Shown piece after piece: positions 1-9,010 of a DNA stretch of 34,546 nt. The stretch spans positions 1-34,546 of IMG/VR virus record IMGVR_UViG_3300032333_000201; one strand, 5' to 3'. This DNA comes from a virus. A program made the translations under genes and the position numbers. Positions within the stretch are counted from its first letter, which is position 1. Every line of letters begins with the position of its first letter. The notes under the pieces were generated by a model that saw only the letters and a list, made by a program, of their open reading frames with translations, was not told where the DNA came from and made no database searches.

Positions 1-1
1 A

Positions 2-402
2 AAGGTATACTACGAACCAAAACAACCGCGTATGATCAGCGATGACTACACGACTGGAACTATCACGGTGACACAGGGTAGCACAACGGTAACCCATTCA
101 GGAACAGGGTTCACTGAAAGCATGGTCGGTCGGTACTTCTATGTTACGGACGGAACTGACGGTAACGACTATCAGATTGTAGATTATACCGACTCAAGTA
201 ACCTCATACTGGAGAATTACTACGAGGGGACTAGTGGTGGAACTAAAGATTTTGTTATAGGCGTAGTGCCTGACATCCCCGACGAATATATCCCATCGAT
301 ACTAGATTATTGTTACGGTAGGTATTACATACGCAGGGGAGATACTAAACTAGGCACTGATTTTCTAGGAATGTATCTGAGTGCGGTCGACGAGTGTAAA
401 GA
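2..402. repeat. Divergent terminal repeat, left copy (partner 34146-34546)
   Basis: Bases 2-402 align without gaps to 34146-34546. From 320 to 402 the match is perfect (83 bp). From 2 to 319 there are about 45 mismatches (roughly 86% identity), nearly all at third codon positions; only two residues change. The pattern shows that the contig wraps around. It also shows that the two ends come from different variants, or that the adaptor gene is really duplicated. Confidence 0.9.
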
Positions 403-496
403 ATCTTATGCGTCACCTACGACCGACACCAACATACATAGTCCTCACGACATATTCTTTAACGGATTCGATAACCCACCAGGGGTATTAAGCTAG
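2..496 (+). CDS. Head-tail adaptor protein, C-terminal part (5' truncated by window edge)
   Basis: The reading frame is open to the first base and continues, in frame, the gene seen at 33747-34546, whose translation overlaps this one almost residue for residue. The full protein would be 297 aa. It has an N-terminal alpha/beta part (only in the right-edge copy), a beta-rich insertion (GTITVTQGSTTVTHSGTGF onward) with the hallmark of phage virion beta-sandwich modules, and a helical C-terminus (IPDEYIPSILDYCYGRYYI). That organisation and its place between fibre genes and a large tail protein fit a head-tail connector or adaptor. The function is inferred from context and general resemblance, not from a diagnostic motif. 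An internal ATG at 32 is not the real start. Confidence 0.6.
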   Translation, partial: KVYYEPKQPRMISDDYTTGTITVTQGSTTVTHSGTGFTESMVGRYFYVTDGTDGNDYQIVDYTDSSNLILENYYEGTSGGTKDFVIGVVPDIPDEYIPSILDYCYGRYYIRRGDTKLGTDFLGMYLSAVDECKESYASPTTDTNIHSPHDIFFNGFDNPPGVLS

Positions 497-497
497 T

Positions 498-2405
498 ATG
501 AAACAGGAAGTTATATCATGGCAGAGTTTTGTCGGCGGTATAGCTGTTGATGAAAAGGTTGGGATTGATTCCTCGCACGCATATGCCAGAGCTGTAGACT
601 TCCGTAAGAAACCGGGGCAAATGTCACCACTCCCAGCAACTCGTCGGATTGGCTCAAACAACGTCGTCGACCTTATACAAAACATCGTGCAAGTCGACGA
701 TGGTATGAGGTATGGATTAGGTAACACTGGGTATTTCTACTCCATAGACTCAAATGATGAGGTTAATGTATTATCCAAGTTAGATGACGGAGCGGTCGGT
801 ATGCTGTATCGGTCAGATCTACAGGAAATGTACTTGGCCTCCACTACTACAGTGTCTCTGTACGGTAAATTCCCCAGCCCTAGTATCACACTAAATAAAT
901 ATGGGGAGTCAGCTTCAACTGATGAAAATGCCGTCCTAAGTGGTGGGACTAATACCTATGCTTTAGGCACATCAATCATCGAAAATTCTGTTAATATGCA
1001 AGAGTTTCAAGCAGACATTGAACCATTATCAAAAATAAGGGTTCAGGTGGCCGCTAAGGGTACTGGCGACTGGACACTAACACTACACGATGATGCCAAC
1101 AACACCTTAGCGACTAGCACTGTAGCAACGGCAAATATAACATCGGCCACTTTCCTAGACTTTGAGTTTTCGAGCCAGATTAGACTGTATATCAAGCCAA
1201 GTGCTAGGACATATCATTTTCACCTTACATCAACAGTGGCCAACGGAACGGTATATTGCTCGACCACAAATGACATGAATACTTGTGACTATTCTATATA
1301 CGCCGATAGATTAATATCTACTGTTAATGGTTTTCATCCTATCGAACAATTCTTGCAATATGTCTGTATTGGCAATGGTCGTTATTTGTCTGTGTGGGAA
1401 CCATTATCAAGCGACCCCTCCAATTTAGAATGGGATAGGCATAAACTAGACTTTGGGCCAGGCTTTGAGGTGTGTTCGATGTCGCCAACTGATGAATATT
1501 TAGCTATAGCTTGTGAAAAACGTTCATCTGACGGTACGAAAGATTTTCAGCAAGGGCGTATATACTTTTGGGACGGATTAAGCGAAACTTTTAACTTCTA
1601 TATTGAGGTCAGCGAGGGATCGCCTGAATCGTTATATACTAGTCAGAACCTCATATATGCGATTATAAGTGGTGCGCTTTACGTCTGGGCTGGGGGTAAA
1701 AGCCTCATAAAGCTCAGAACACTACTGAACACCGACACGGAATACACTGATGCATCAGATATAACGAGGGCCTACCCTAACATGATGGCAACTAGGCGTA
1801 ATGTTCTAGTGTTTGGCTACCCATCGGTTACGGCGTCACAGCTCATGGAACATGGCGTATATAGCTATGGGGCCGTAGACAAGGACTTTCCAGCTAGCTA
1901 CGGATACAATTACGTGATGAGTACTAATACGAGGCGCTACGACGGCTCTAACGCGCTCAGAGTGGGTTGTGTGAGGAACTTTGGTGATTCACTATACCTA
2001 TCGTGGCGCGACGACAGCCAACAGGCCGGGTTTAAGTATGGCCTAGACATAGTAGACAATGACTCCGACCCTGCTGCCGAGGGGACATGGGAGTCTTGGA
2101 TATTCGACGCTCGTGCTATCTATAAGCAGAAAATAGCTGGGGACATGAAACTTACCTGTGCAGCACTACCGGCTAATGTTACCTTGTCGCTAAAGTATAA
2201 AATCGACAGAGGGAGTTGGGCGTACCCGACAGAGGGAGTTGCTACAGAGGGTGATACTTATGTGATCGCCGATGTCAATCAACGCTTCCGTGAGATACAG
2301 ATAGGTTATGACTGGGCATCAACGGCAACTACCCCATTTGTAGTCACAGGGCTATCTCTAAGTGTTGATATGCGGAACGGTGAGCAGCCGTTTACGGAGG
2401 GTTAG
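498..2405 (+). CDS. Large beta-propeller-like tail/head-completion protein
   Basis: A 635-aa soluble, beta-rich protein without signal peptide or membrane segment. The N-terminus (SWQSFVGGIAVDEKVGI, then FRKKPGQMSPLPATRR) resembles the opening of podovirus tail-tube or P22 gp10-like stopper proteins, which start with a short fixed arm before a propeller. Repeated WDG, YVWAGG and YFWDG blades around residues 340-430 fit a beta-propeller, and residues 155-270 look like an inserted jelly-roll. It follows the adaptor by one base and is followed directly by small tail genes, so it is probably part of the tail hub. The family assignment is inference. Confidence 0.5.
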   Translation: MKQEVISWQSFVGGIAVDEKVGIDSSHAYARAVDFRKKPGQMSPLPATRRIGSNNVVDLIQNIVQVDDGMRYGLGNTGYFYSIDSNDEVNVLSKLDDGAVGMLYRSDLQEMYLASTTTVSLYGKFPSPSITLNKYGESASTDENAVLSGGTNTYALGTSIIENSVNMQEFQADIEPLSKIRVQVAAKGTGDWTLTLHDDANNTLATSTVATANITSATFLDFEFSSQIRLYIKPSARTYHFHLTSTVANGTVYCSTTNDMNTCDYSIYADRLISTVNGFHPIEQFLQYVCIGNGRYLSVWEPLSSDPSNLEWDRHKLDFGPGFEVCSMSPTDEYLAIACEKRSSDGTKDFQQGRIYFWDGLSETFNFYIEVSEGSPESLYTSQNLIYAIISGALYVWAGGKSLIKLRTLLNTDTEYTDASDITRAYPNMMATRRNVLVFGYPSVTASQLMEHGVYSYGAVDKDFPASYGYNYVMSTNTRRYDGSNALRVGCVRNFGDSLYLSWRDDSQQAGFKYGLDIVDNDSDPAAEGTWESWIFDARAIYKQKIAGDMKLTCAALPANVTLSLKYKIDRGSWAYPTEGVATEGDTYVIADVNQRFREIQIGYDWASTATTPFVVTGLSLSVDMRNGEQPFTEG

Positions 2406-2645
2406 ATGGGTGATAGTAGATATAGTCAAAGACCGGCTAGAGAGTTTTCTTGGGCGTCTAAGCCTGAGGCCAAACTTACCAACGTTATACCATCTGTTGT
2501 CGACCCCGTGCAAACTAGGATAGCTCCCAGAACCGTTGGAACTGGCTCAAACAGAGGCGAGTTAATCATCAAAGGTTTGATAAAAGTAGTTGACACCAAT
2601 AACAATACGATGATAATGTTGGGGTATAAAAAGGAGTCGTTCTAG
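2406..2645 (+). CDS. Small virion-associated protein, unknown
   Basis: A 79-aa protein starting directly after the preceding TAG, with a GGAGGG ribosome binding site inside the end of the upstream gene. The N-terminal half is basic and polar; the C-terminal half (GELIIKGLIKVVDTNNNTMIMLGYKKESF) reads as a short beta-hairpin. Such small proteins with a hydrophobic beta C-terminus often sit beside podovirus tail genes. I do not recognise a family. Its position between the propeller protein and the repeat proteins implies a structural role. Confidence 0.6.
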   Translation: MGDSRYSQRPAREFSWASKPEAKLTNVIPSVVDPVQTRIAPRTVGTGSNRGELIIKGLIKVVDTNNNTMIMLGYKKESF

Positions 2646-3422
2646 ATGTCCTTACCTGTATCAACTTACACAAGCAATACCTCAGAAATTGTATCTAGTT
2701 TAGACTATGGCTTAAAAATGGCTAAATCTGGTTTTGATGTTCAGACAGCACGTGAGGATAATTTGCTGTATAACTCATCGTGGCCATCATTAGCTATAGT
2801 TAAGGTAACCTCATCATCCGACGGCTCACCGATAGCACACACCTTGCCATATCCAACCCTTGCTATCCAACTAGGGGACACCGTAAGCCCGACAAGCTAT
2901 ACCGGTATGGTTCCTCTGGATACCGATAGCACCTATGTCTATCCAGATTCTCCTGGCACTATAGTGATCTACAACTTAGATATATCTACAGACATAGACT
3001 ATCCTTATTCTGTAAAAACCCAGGTTAGATCAACCTATAATCCAGATTATGGTATAAAAATTGTCAAATCAGGTTCAGATATAGAGAGCAATGATCTAAG
3101 AGATTTTATTTTACATACTAGAGCTGGTTCGCCTATGGTGTTGGCTGTCAAAACAGAGGAAACGGTTAGTACGGTGAACCCAACCGTTTTACAGTACACT
3201 AATCCCATAGGCTACCCATGTTTTGTATTCGGATATGTCCAAAGAACAGGTGGGAGATACGATATATCCCCACCTGGCGGCCAAGCTTACCCAATCACGT
3301 TTTCGGACGGTACTACTAGTTATATTGATCTATCATCTACACCACCTTATACCGGTAAAGCCTCGCTAGTCATACTCAGAAACCCTATGTTTGCTAGTGA
3401 ATACGTGGAAGCTACCTACTAA
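2646..3422 (+). CDS. Tail-region protein with two YGLK-type repeats
   Basis: 258 aa, beta-rich. It contains two copies of a unit that begins DYGLKMAKSGFDVQT (about residue 20) and DYGIKIVKSGSDIES (about residue 137). Each is followed by a polar stretch, then a hydrophobic strand ending in VKV or VKT. A third copy opens the next gene, so the two genes probably arose by duplication. Similar short YGLK-like proteins occur beside tail genes of many phages and are taken as minor virion components. The start follows GGAG at 2634 and the upstream stop immediately. Molecular role unknown. Confidence 0.65.
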   Translation: MSLPVSTYTSNTSEIVSSLDYGLKMAKSGFDVQTAREDNLLYNSSWPSLAIVKVTSSSDGSPIAHTLPYPTLAIQLGDTVSPTSYTGMVPLDTDSTYVYPDSPGTIVIYNLDISTDIDYPYSVKTQVRSTYNPDYGIKIVKSGSDIESNDLRDFILHTRAGSPMVLAVKTEETVSTVNPTVLQYTNPIGYPCFVFGYVQRTGGRYDISPPGGQAYPITFSDGTTSYIDLSSTPPYTGKASLVILRNPMFASEYVEATY

Positions 3423-3889
3423 TGGCTGATTATGGGCTAAAAGTAGCTAAAGACGGCGTAGATCTACGCACCTCGACGGCTATAACTGACCTATCTTTAT
3501 CTATGCAATTCCCATTAGTAAAGGTAGATCAGACATCGTCTAAATCATTCCAATCTATAATGTTGACGTTTCTTATTAATCCACCTCTGTCCACTAGAAC
3601 TCAACTATATTCATTTGCGCATGAATATGATTATCTGCCCCAAGCATGGGGTTTATGGAATGTTACGACATTGCCGTCGTTTGCTAGTTATGATCAGGGC
3701 TATGGTACATACATAGCATCTTCGGGCATAGGTTTAAACCTAGTGTTGGACTACACGGTAGACGAAACAAACGTCACTCTATACGGCACGTTTGTCGATA
3801 GTGGTGGAGGTAATACGGTGATAGGTACGATTGCGGTACTGACTATGTACGTCTTTGCTGATGATTTACAAATACAGGATTATACATAG
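3422..3889 (+). CDS. Minor virion protein with single YGLK-type repeat
   Basis: 155 aa, translationally coupled to the upstream gene through TAATG. It begins ADYGLKVAKDGVDLRT, the same unit that occurs twice in the 2646-3422 product, and continues as beta-strands with many aromatic residues. No enzyme motif is visible. It closes this transcription segment: the next gene has its own promoter about 10 bp after this stop. A structural role at the tail is inferred from context. Confidence 0.65.
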   Translation: MADYGLKVAKDGVDLRTSTAITDLSLSMQFPLVKVDQTSSKSFQSIMLTFLINPPLSTRTQLYSFAHEYDYLPQAWGLWNVTTLPSFASYDQGYGTYIASSGIGLNLVLDYTVDETNVTLYGTFVDSGGGNTVIGTIAVLTMYVFADDLQIQDYT

Positions 3890-3896
3890 GTTTCTA

Positions 3897-3940
3897 TATG
3901 CTATAATAAAAACAAAGGCCAGAGCTAACCGGCTTTTTTT
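3897..3940 (+). promoter_or_regulatory. Late promoter with 5'-terminal stem-loop and U tract
   Basis: Extended -10 TATGC-TATAAT (TATAAT at 3902-3907) with no convincing -35. Six to seven bases later comes a 7-bp stem, AAAGGCC (3914-3920) with GGCTTTT (3931-3937, one G-U pair), loop AGAGCTAACC, then a run of seven T. The hairpin would be the first thing transcribed and looks like an intrinsic terminator. The ribosome binding site (GGAG) and start of the 3955 gene follow. The same layout recurs at 11672, 25498, 28864 and 32371. Confidence 0.75.
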
Positions 3941-3954
3941 ATTTTTTGGAGTAA

Positions 3955-4746
3955 ATGATGGACAGCAAAGGCGCACTAAAAGAACTAAAACAATACCAGT
4001 CTACCAGTAAATCTGCTGGTGATTACTACAAGGAATCTCAAAATGAGCTAGGTGTTGGCGGGGCTAGAGCCGAACAACAGCAAATGCGAGATCTTATTCG
4101 TGGTACACAACAGCAATTAGAGGGTGTTGGTCAATCCGTTGCCGGTCGTACACGAGGCAACTTAGTCACAGAGGCTCAACGCGCTCGACTACAATCCTTA
4201 GAAGAAAGACCACTAGCCGAGAGACTAGGGGAGCAACAGACTCAATACGGTGATGCTAGTACTAATTATAGGGACTTATTATCACAGGCTGGTACACAGG
4301 CTGGTATGGCTTACCAGAGTCAAAATGATAGGGAATCCGCTTTACAAAGGCAGTATGATACTCTGTTTGGACGTGAACAAGTGGACGCTGAACAATCTAG
4401 GTATGAGAAACAGTTTGCGGAGACTATGCGTCAGTTTAATGCTGATCTAGCACTGAAACAACAGGCCGCCGCAGAGTCTAGGCGTCAGTTTGAGAGACAG
4501 ATGGCCCAAGATAAAAATAAACAAGCCCAAGAGGCTAGCCTCTACAGCAAACTATCTGCCGATCAGGAAAGGCAACAGGCCTTAGCCGACGAAGCTCAGA
4601 GGAAATATATCGCGCAAACTAGGCTACAAGCTGCAACTAAAGCTTCTGACCTAGCAAATGCCCAGGCTGCCTATGATAAGGAAAGTACGCGTGATCTTAA
4701 CTGGTTGAATCCACTGCGCTGGTTTGGCGTCGGGAGGCCATCATAA
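3955..4746 (+). CDS. Coiled-coil Gln-rich internal virion (ejection-type) protein
   Basis: 263 aa, very rich in Q, A, R and E, and almost entirely predicted helix from residue 40 to 240 (for example AEQQQMRDLIRGTQQQLEG and ESRRQFERQMAQDKNKQ). No transmembrane segment; the C-terminus has a short W-containing tail. Long Q/A-rich helical proteins placed after the tail genes of podoviruses are typically packaged in the capsid and ejected into the cell with the DNA. It is coupled to the next, larger ejection-type gene by TAATG. ATG at 3955 or 3958 are both possible after GGAG. Confidence 0.55.
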   Translation: MMDSKGALKELKQYQSTSKSAGDYYKESQNELGVGGARAEQQQMRDLIRGTQQQLEGVGQSVAGRTRGNLVTEAQRARLQSLEERPLAERLGEQQTQYGDASTNYRDLLSQAGTQAGMAYQSQNDRESALQRQYDTLFGREQVDAEQSRYEKQFAETMRQFNADLALKQQAAAESRRQFERQMAQDKNKQAQEASLYSKLSADQERQQALADEAQRKYIAQTRLQAATKASDLANAQAAYDKESTRDLNWLNPLRWFGVGRPS

Positions 4747-6689
4747 TGGCATATACACTCACCGATCAGGATAAACAATTAGCTAATAGGATGGCCGAAC
4801 AACGATTAGCGGTCGACCGTCAAAATGTTGTAGCAAAACCGAAAGATAATGGGAATTGGTTTACTAATTCATTATCCACAGTTGGTGGTATTCTCGGTGG
4901 TATCGGTGGTTCATTCTTTGGCCCTGGTATTGGTACAGCCGCCGGTGGTGCTGCAGGTGCAGGAGCTGGTAAATGGCTAGAAAACCTTTTTGAGGGTAAT
5001 AAAGACCTCGGGGACGGCGTACTGGGTGAAGCTGCTTTCGGTACGTTAGGTGGTATTGGTAAGGGATTGTCTGCGATCAAGGGTGCTGGTGGGGCGCTGA
5101 AGGCTGGTAAGGGGCTAGGTACGGCAGCACAGGTGCTTCGTGCGGGAGTGCCTAAAGTAGCAACAGGAACTTCTACTGGTATTTTATCTGGTTTTGGTGG
5201 AAGAATGAAAGAAGGTTTACAAGATAGGGCAACAACCAACTTGCTAAAACTAACACCATCACAAACTCAAAAAATGCTAGATTCTGGAATAAACCCAACT
5301 GACCTAGCTAAAAGAGCTGCAGCTTTTGGTGGTAGCCCAGCTGATATTATTGGTAAAACTGGCAAGGGTGGCCCGCTGCAAGCTACAATACGTTCACTTG
5401 AGGAAGGAATAAAGACAACCGCAAGTCAAGGCGGTAAGAACATTAAGATTGATGCTACGGATATTATCAAAAATCTGAAGAACGAAGCAAAAGTTATCAA
5501 AAAAGAACTTGGTGGTGGTGCGCGATTAAACCAAATCAATAAAGTCATTGCTGATGCCGAGTCAAAATATAAGGGCGGTGTTACAATCAACAAAGCTCTA
5601 GAAACTTTAAGAACAGCAAACGCACAATTTGGCAAGTCAATCCTTGACGATACTGGTGATGCCGTAGTGAAGGCTGCACAGAAACTTGAGGCAAATACGC
5701 TACGTTCAGCTTTGAAAGAGCGCTTTCCATCTATTGCAAAGGGGCTAGATGACCAATCTGGGCTCATACAACTACGTGAAGTTATGCAACGCGCAAGAGC
5801 TATAGATAAAACTGGTGGATTCAAGACGGGCGCCATAGATCTTACTCGGCCTGGCACATTCGTAGACCCACTACTTAACGCTAAATCAACCTCGAGGGCA
5901 ATACTTGGTGGAGGTAGTGGTCTTAAGATGCCGACTGCATTTAGCGCCTTAAATAGCCCGATGGGTAAAATAGCAAGCACACAGCTAGGGGCTAGAGCGT
6001 TGACTGGAAACTTACCAGGTCAAGAACAGCCAACACCAGAAATGACAGGATTAGAGCAGCCACAAATTGACCCTATGACTGGTATGCCTGCTGTTGAAAG
6101 TTCTATGGGAGGTATGGATGGTTCTAGTGTTCTCGGTGGCGCTAGTCCAGCACAGTCTATTTACACTCGCGAGGCTGTGGCACAAGATATACAACGTGAC
6201 CTACAGGCCACTGGTGGAGCTAATATGGACAAATACATAACACTGTTTAACTTTCTCAATCCCGAGGGTAGCCAAGGTAAACCGAACGCAACAACTCAGA
6301 AGTCACTTTCGCAGAGTGCTAACGCCGACGCAACACTGCAACAGCTAGAGAGTATACTCGCTCAAGCTGGCGGTTCTGGTGGGCCGATCGGTGGTAATAT
6401 CAGTTCATTCTTTGGATCGCTTGGGTTGAACAACGAAGCCAAAACATACAATGATTTGGCAAGTGGTAGCGTGACCCAGATAGCCAAGGCGCTGGGCGAA
6501 ACAGGCGCGATGAGCGACGCAGACCGCGTCGCCTACGCGAACTTGATACCACGCATAACGGACACACCAGCAGTGGCTTCTGCCAAGTTTGCAGCGCTCA
6601 GGCAAAGAATGGAAACTGCCAAAGGCAACACTCTTCAATACGGTGCTGGTGACGGTGTAGCAGAAGCGCTCGCCGCAGCGGGTTACTAG
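4746..6689 (+). CDS. Large internal virion / DNA-ejection protein candidate
   Basis: 647 aa. Residues about 40-80 form a long glycine-alanine hydrophobic stretch (GGILGGIGGSFFGPGIGTAA and on), a membrane-inserting feature common in ejection proteins. A helical middle follows (residues 190-370), then a flexible region rich in G, P and M, and a helical C-terminus. There is no lytic-enzyme motif that I can see. The upstream gene encodes a coiled-coil protein of the same presumed class. Its TAG stop overlaps the TAG of the convergent minus-strand gene in a single CTAG. The function is inferred from composition and position. Confidence 0.5.
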   Translation: MAYTLTDQDKQLANRMAEQRLAVDRQNVVAKPKDNGNWFTNSLSTVGGILGGIGGSFFGPGIGTAAGGAAGAGAGKWLENLFEGNKDLGDGVLGEAAFGTLGGIGKGLSAIKGAGGALKAGKGLGTAAQVLRAGVPKVATGTSTGILSGFGGRMKEGLQDRATTNLLKLTPSQTQKMLDSGINPTDLAKRAAAFGGSPADIIGKTGKGGPLQATIRSLEEGIKTTASQGGKNIKIDATDIIKNLKNEAKVIKKELGGGARLNQINKVIADAESKYKGGVTINKALETLRTANAQFGKSILDDTGDAVVKAAQKLEANTLRSALKERFPSIAKGLDDQSGLIQLREVMQRARAIDKTGGFKTGAIDLTRPGTFVDPLLNAKSTSRAILGGGSGLKMPTAFSALNSPMGKIASTQLGARALTGNLPGQEQPTPEMTGLEQPQIDPMTGMPAVESSMGGMDGSSVLGGASPAQSIYTREAVAQDIQRDLQATGGANMDKYITLFNFLNPEGSQGKPNATTQKSLSQSANADATLQQLESILAQAGGSGGPIGGNISSFFGSLGLNNEAKTYNDLASGSVTQIAKALGETGAMSDADRVAYANLIPRITDTPAVASAKFAALRQRMETAKGNTLQYGAGDGVAEALAAAGY

Positions 6690-6934
6690 TCTTTAACGAC
6701 TAACTTAGCAACCTTAGCACCCTGCTCAAGTATCTCCTCAAAGTTTAGGGTTATTTCCTTATCGACTAGCTCGTACCTACTAGCAATGTTCTGAACGATG
6801 CGAGAGTATATAAAGTCCTGGGCAGCTTTTGCCTGTTGTACAAGTGCCATGAGTGAGGCAACCTCAACAATTTCCTCTTCGGTTAAATCGTAACGCTGTT
6901 CGCCTTTGTTTAGTAATTCGTCTTTTTTGCTCAT
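6686..6934 (-). CDS. Small helical protein, last gene of chaperonin operon
   Basis: 82 aa, charged and helical (MSKKDELLNKGEQRYDLTE, then a helix through residues 20-60). No family recognised. It overlaps the upstream gene by ATGA, so it is translationally coupled to the groES-groEL message, and its stop codon interlocks with the stop of the convergent ejection gene. No terminator fits between them. It may be a substrate-specific factor or an unrelated passenger. Confidence 0.65.
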   Translation of the reverse strand: MSKKDELLNKGEQRYDLTEEEIVEVASLMALVQQAKAAQDFIYSRIVQNIASRYELVDKEITLNFEEILEQGAKVAKLVVKD

Positions 6935-7167
6935 TCTATATTCCTTTCAATTCCATATTGTTTACCTGCTTCATCTTTTCCCCAAGCCTCAATATATTCC
7001 TGGTTCACCTGGCTACCCTTGTAGGGCTGCACAATATCCCTGGCGTACTCTTCGCGCATTCTATCTCGCACATACTGGCGATGCAGGGGGTGTTCCCTAT
7101 TTTCAGACTTTGGGATGACATTCTTAACTAACTTACCATTGACAATAGTGCCGATGGTACGGCGCAT
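6931..7167 (-). CDS. Small basic protein in chaperonin operon, unknown
   Basis: 78 aa. It begins MRRTIGTIVNGKLVKNVIP and has a charged middle (HPLHRQYVRDRMREEYARD), with a polar tail. It overlaps both neighbours (TAATG upstream, ATGA downstream). The sequence has the feel of short phage proteins found beside head or tail genes, but I cannot name a family. Expression is predicted from the single promoter at 9321-9350. Confidence 0.65.
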   Translation of the reverse strand: MRRTIGTIVNGKLVKNVIPKSENREHPLHRQYVRDRMREEYARDIVQPYKGSQVNQEYIEAWGKDEAGKQYGIERNIE

Positions 7168-7439
7168 TAGAGTGTTACGCCTGTATCAGATACGCCGAAC
7201 GCCTGTGTGTCTTCAAAAACCTCATCTTCTTTGCTCGGTACTACCCCACCGAAAGGACTGTATGCAGGATTGGCCGCTAGCTTTTCACGGAGTTTTTGCG
7301 AGTCACTAATGATGTTCACCATGGGGTCGGGCGATACTGGATAATCATTGTCATAGTCCTTGCCCTCACAGAGCGACATGAACTTTGCAATTTCCTCGGG
7401 CGTACCCGAGTATTCATCGCTATTTATAAATGCTCTCAT
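7167..7439 (-). CDS. Small acidic protein downstream of groEL, unknown
   Basis: 90 aa, acidic and proline-containing, largely extended or disordered, with no membrane segment. The ATG overlaps the groEL stop as ATGA, so production should be tied to chaperonin translation. It could be a partner or client of the phage chaperonin, but nothing in the sequence proves that. Confidence 0.65.
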   Translation of the reverse strand: MRAFINSDEYSGTPEEIAKFMSLCEGKDYDNDYPVSPDPMVNIISDSQKLREKLAANPAYSPFGGVVPSKEDEVFEDTQAFGVSDTGVTL

Positions 7440-9010
7440 CGTCGTACCATTTCTTTCATTTCTTTATCTGCTTCGTCGCTGAAAGTGATAATCACAGTGG
7501 TAGTTATAAGACGACTAGCGACAGAAGCGGCATTTCGCACAACCTCTTTAATGACTAGCGCGGGGTCAAGTATGCCCGCCTTGCGTAAGTCGATAGGTTG
7601 TTCTGTCGGGTTCTTTAGATCGTAACCGTATCCAACAGGCTTGGCCAGCATGTGCATGAGCTTATAGTCGGCTTTCTCGCCCGCGTTTGCCAGAAGCTCC
7701 CTAAATAGTTCCTTCAGTACGTCGTCAAAAGGAGTACCAGTGACACGAGCTAAGGCAGTACCGCCACCAGGGACAGTCCCGTCGCGTTTAGCAGCTTGCA
7801 ATGCACACACCGCGTCGTCGATGCGTAGGCGCAACTCTTCACGGTCAATATCGGTAGGAGCGCCGACCTTAACGATACCTATTTTACCTTTGAGCCGAGC
7901 GATGCGATCTTTAATAACGGTGATTGTAATACCCGCCAGCTCACCCTCAAGCTGTTTTTGTAATTCCTCGATACGGTGGTCAACGTCCACCTGTTCGCCC
8001 GCACCGTTCATAATAGTGGTAGATAATTCCTCAACCATAACGCGCTCGGCAGCACCTAGGTACTCTATGTCGAAGTTATTAAAGTTTTCACCCTGACCAT
8101 AGACACGCCCACCAGTCATAAGTGCAACATCGTCTAGTACGATTGACTTCATGCCAGAGGTAGCAGGGATGCCCGCAACTGTAGGAACGATAGAGTTTGT
8201 GCCACGCTCGGTGACAAGGTATTCTAGTGCGTCGTGGATAACCTCGCCCAGAATCAATATCTCTTTATGGCCCGCATTTTTTACACGGCTAATAATAGAA
8301 GCCATTTCTCGCGCCTCAGATATAACCTTGTCAGTTAAGAATACAGGTACTTTTTCAAAGTCAGATGATAGACTGCCACCGTCTTTCACTAGTCGTACAT
8401 CGGTGAAACCTTTACGCATATAAAAGCCATCTATGACCTCACCGTGTACGCCAAGTCCAGTATGTTCCTCGACAGTAATACCACCGTCACCAACTTCGCT
8501 CACCATTTCGGCAAGTAGTTCGGCAATAGCGTCGTCACCAGAGGAAACTTTGGCAACGTGCAGCAAGTCTTTTTCATTCAAAGGGGTCTTGATTGAATCG
8601 ATGTATTCGATGGCCTTTTCGGCCGTCTCGTCAATCATCTTCGCAACTTCCATTTGATTGTAGCCTGACCCTATAAGCTTGCGACCCGCCATATATAGAT
8701 GATACGTAAGGATAGCAACGGCAGTCGTGCCGTCACCAACGACGGCATTATTCTTCTCGCTAGCCTGTAGCACAGCTTTGGCGGCTATATTAGCAGCACG
8801 ATCTTTGATGGTCACTTTTTTCAGGTTGGTTACACCGTCGCGGGACAGTTTTGCAGCACCGATAGGCCAGTTGTGTTCATACATGACATTTCCAGCTTTT
8901 GGGCCATAAGCAGCGCGAGCCACTTCATACATAGTAGTAATACCGTCAGTTATTTTGCTTCGTGCGTCGTCACCGTAAATAATATCTTTTGCGAATAGAT
9001 CAGGCTTCAT
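7436..9010 (-). CDS. groEL: Phage-encoded group I chaperonin GroEL
   Basis: 524 aa, alignable with bacterial GroEL over its whole length (E. coli 548 aa). The three aspartates needed for ATP binding and hydrolysis are present: SRDGVT (D58, equivalent to D52), VGDGTTAVAIL (D93, equivalent to D87) and the IDDAVCALQAA motif before PGGGTALARV (equivalent to D398). The apical domain (EEHTGLGVHGEVIDGFYMRKG) is recognisable but diverged. The C-terminus ends MKEMVRR and lacks the flexible GGM tail that lines the cavity of most GroELs. It is coupled to groES, overlapping by 11 bp. It presumably folds large phage structural proteins such as the capsid protein. Confidence 0.95.
   Translation of the reverse strand: MKPDLFAKDIIYGDDARSKITDGITTMYEVARAAYGPKAGNVMYEHNWPIGAAKLSRDGVTNLKKVTIKDRAANIAAKAVLQASEKNNAVVGDGTTAVAILTYHLYMAGRKLIGSGYNQMEVAKMIDETAEKAIEYIDSIKTPLNEKDLLHVAKVSSGDDAIAELLAEMVSEVGDGGITVEEHTGLGVHGEVIDGFYMRKGFTDVRLVKDGGSLSSDFEKVPVFLTDKVISEAREMASIISRVKNAGHKEILILGEVIHDALEYLVTERGTNSIVPTVAGIPATSGMKSIVLDDVALMTGGRVYGQGENFNNFDIEYLGAAERVMVEELSTTIMNGAGEQVDVDHRIEELQKQLEGELAGITITVIKDRIARLKGKIGIVKVGAPTDIDREELRLRIDDAVCALQAAKRDGTVPGGGTALARVTGTPFDDVLKELFRELLANAGEKADYKLMHMLAKPVGYGYDLKNPTEQPIDLRKAGILDPALVIKEVVRNAASVASRLITTTVIITFSDEADKEMKEMVRR

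Noticed and set aside
1-402. True direct terminal repeat of a linear phage
   Set aside because: The copies differ at about 45 sites over most of their length; packaging repeats are identical. Only the last 83 bp match exactly.
5426-5980. 184-codon minus-strand ORF opposite the large ejection protein
   Set aside because: Composition is that of a shadow frame; the plus-strand gene is coupled to its neighbour and reads well.
7740-8909. Several antisense ORFs opposite groEL
   Set aside because: Ser/Thr/Pro-rich translations typical of the complement of a real gene; no ribosome binding sites and groEL is certain.
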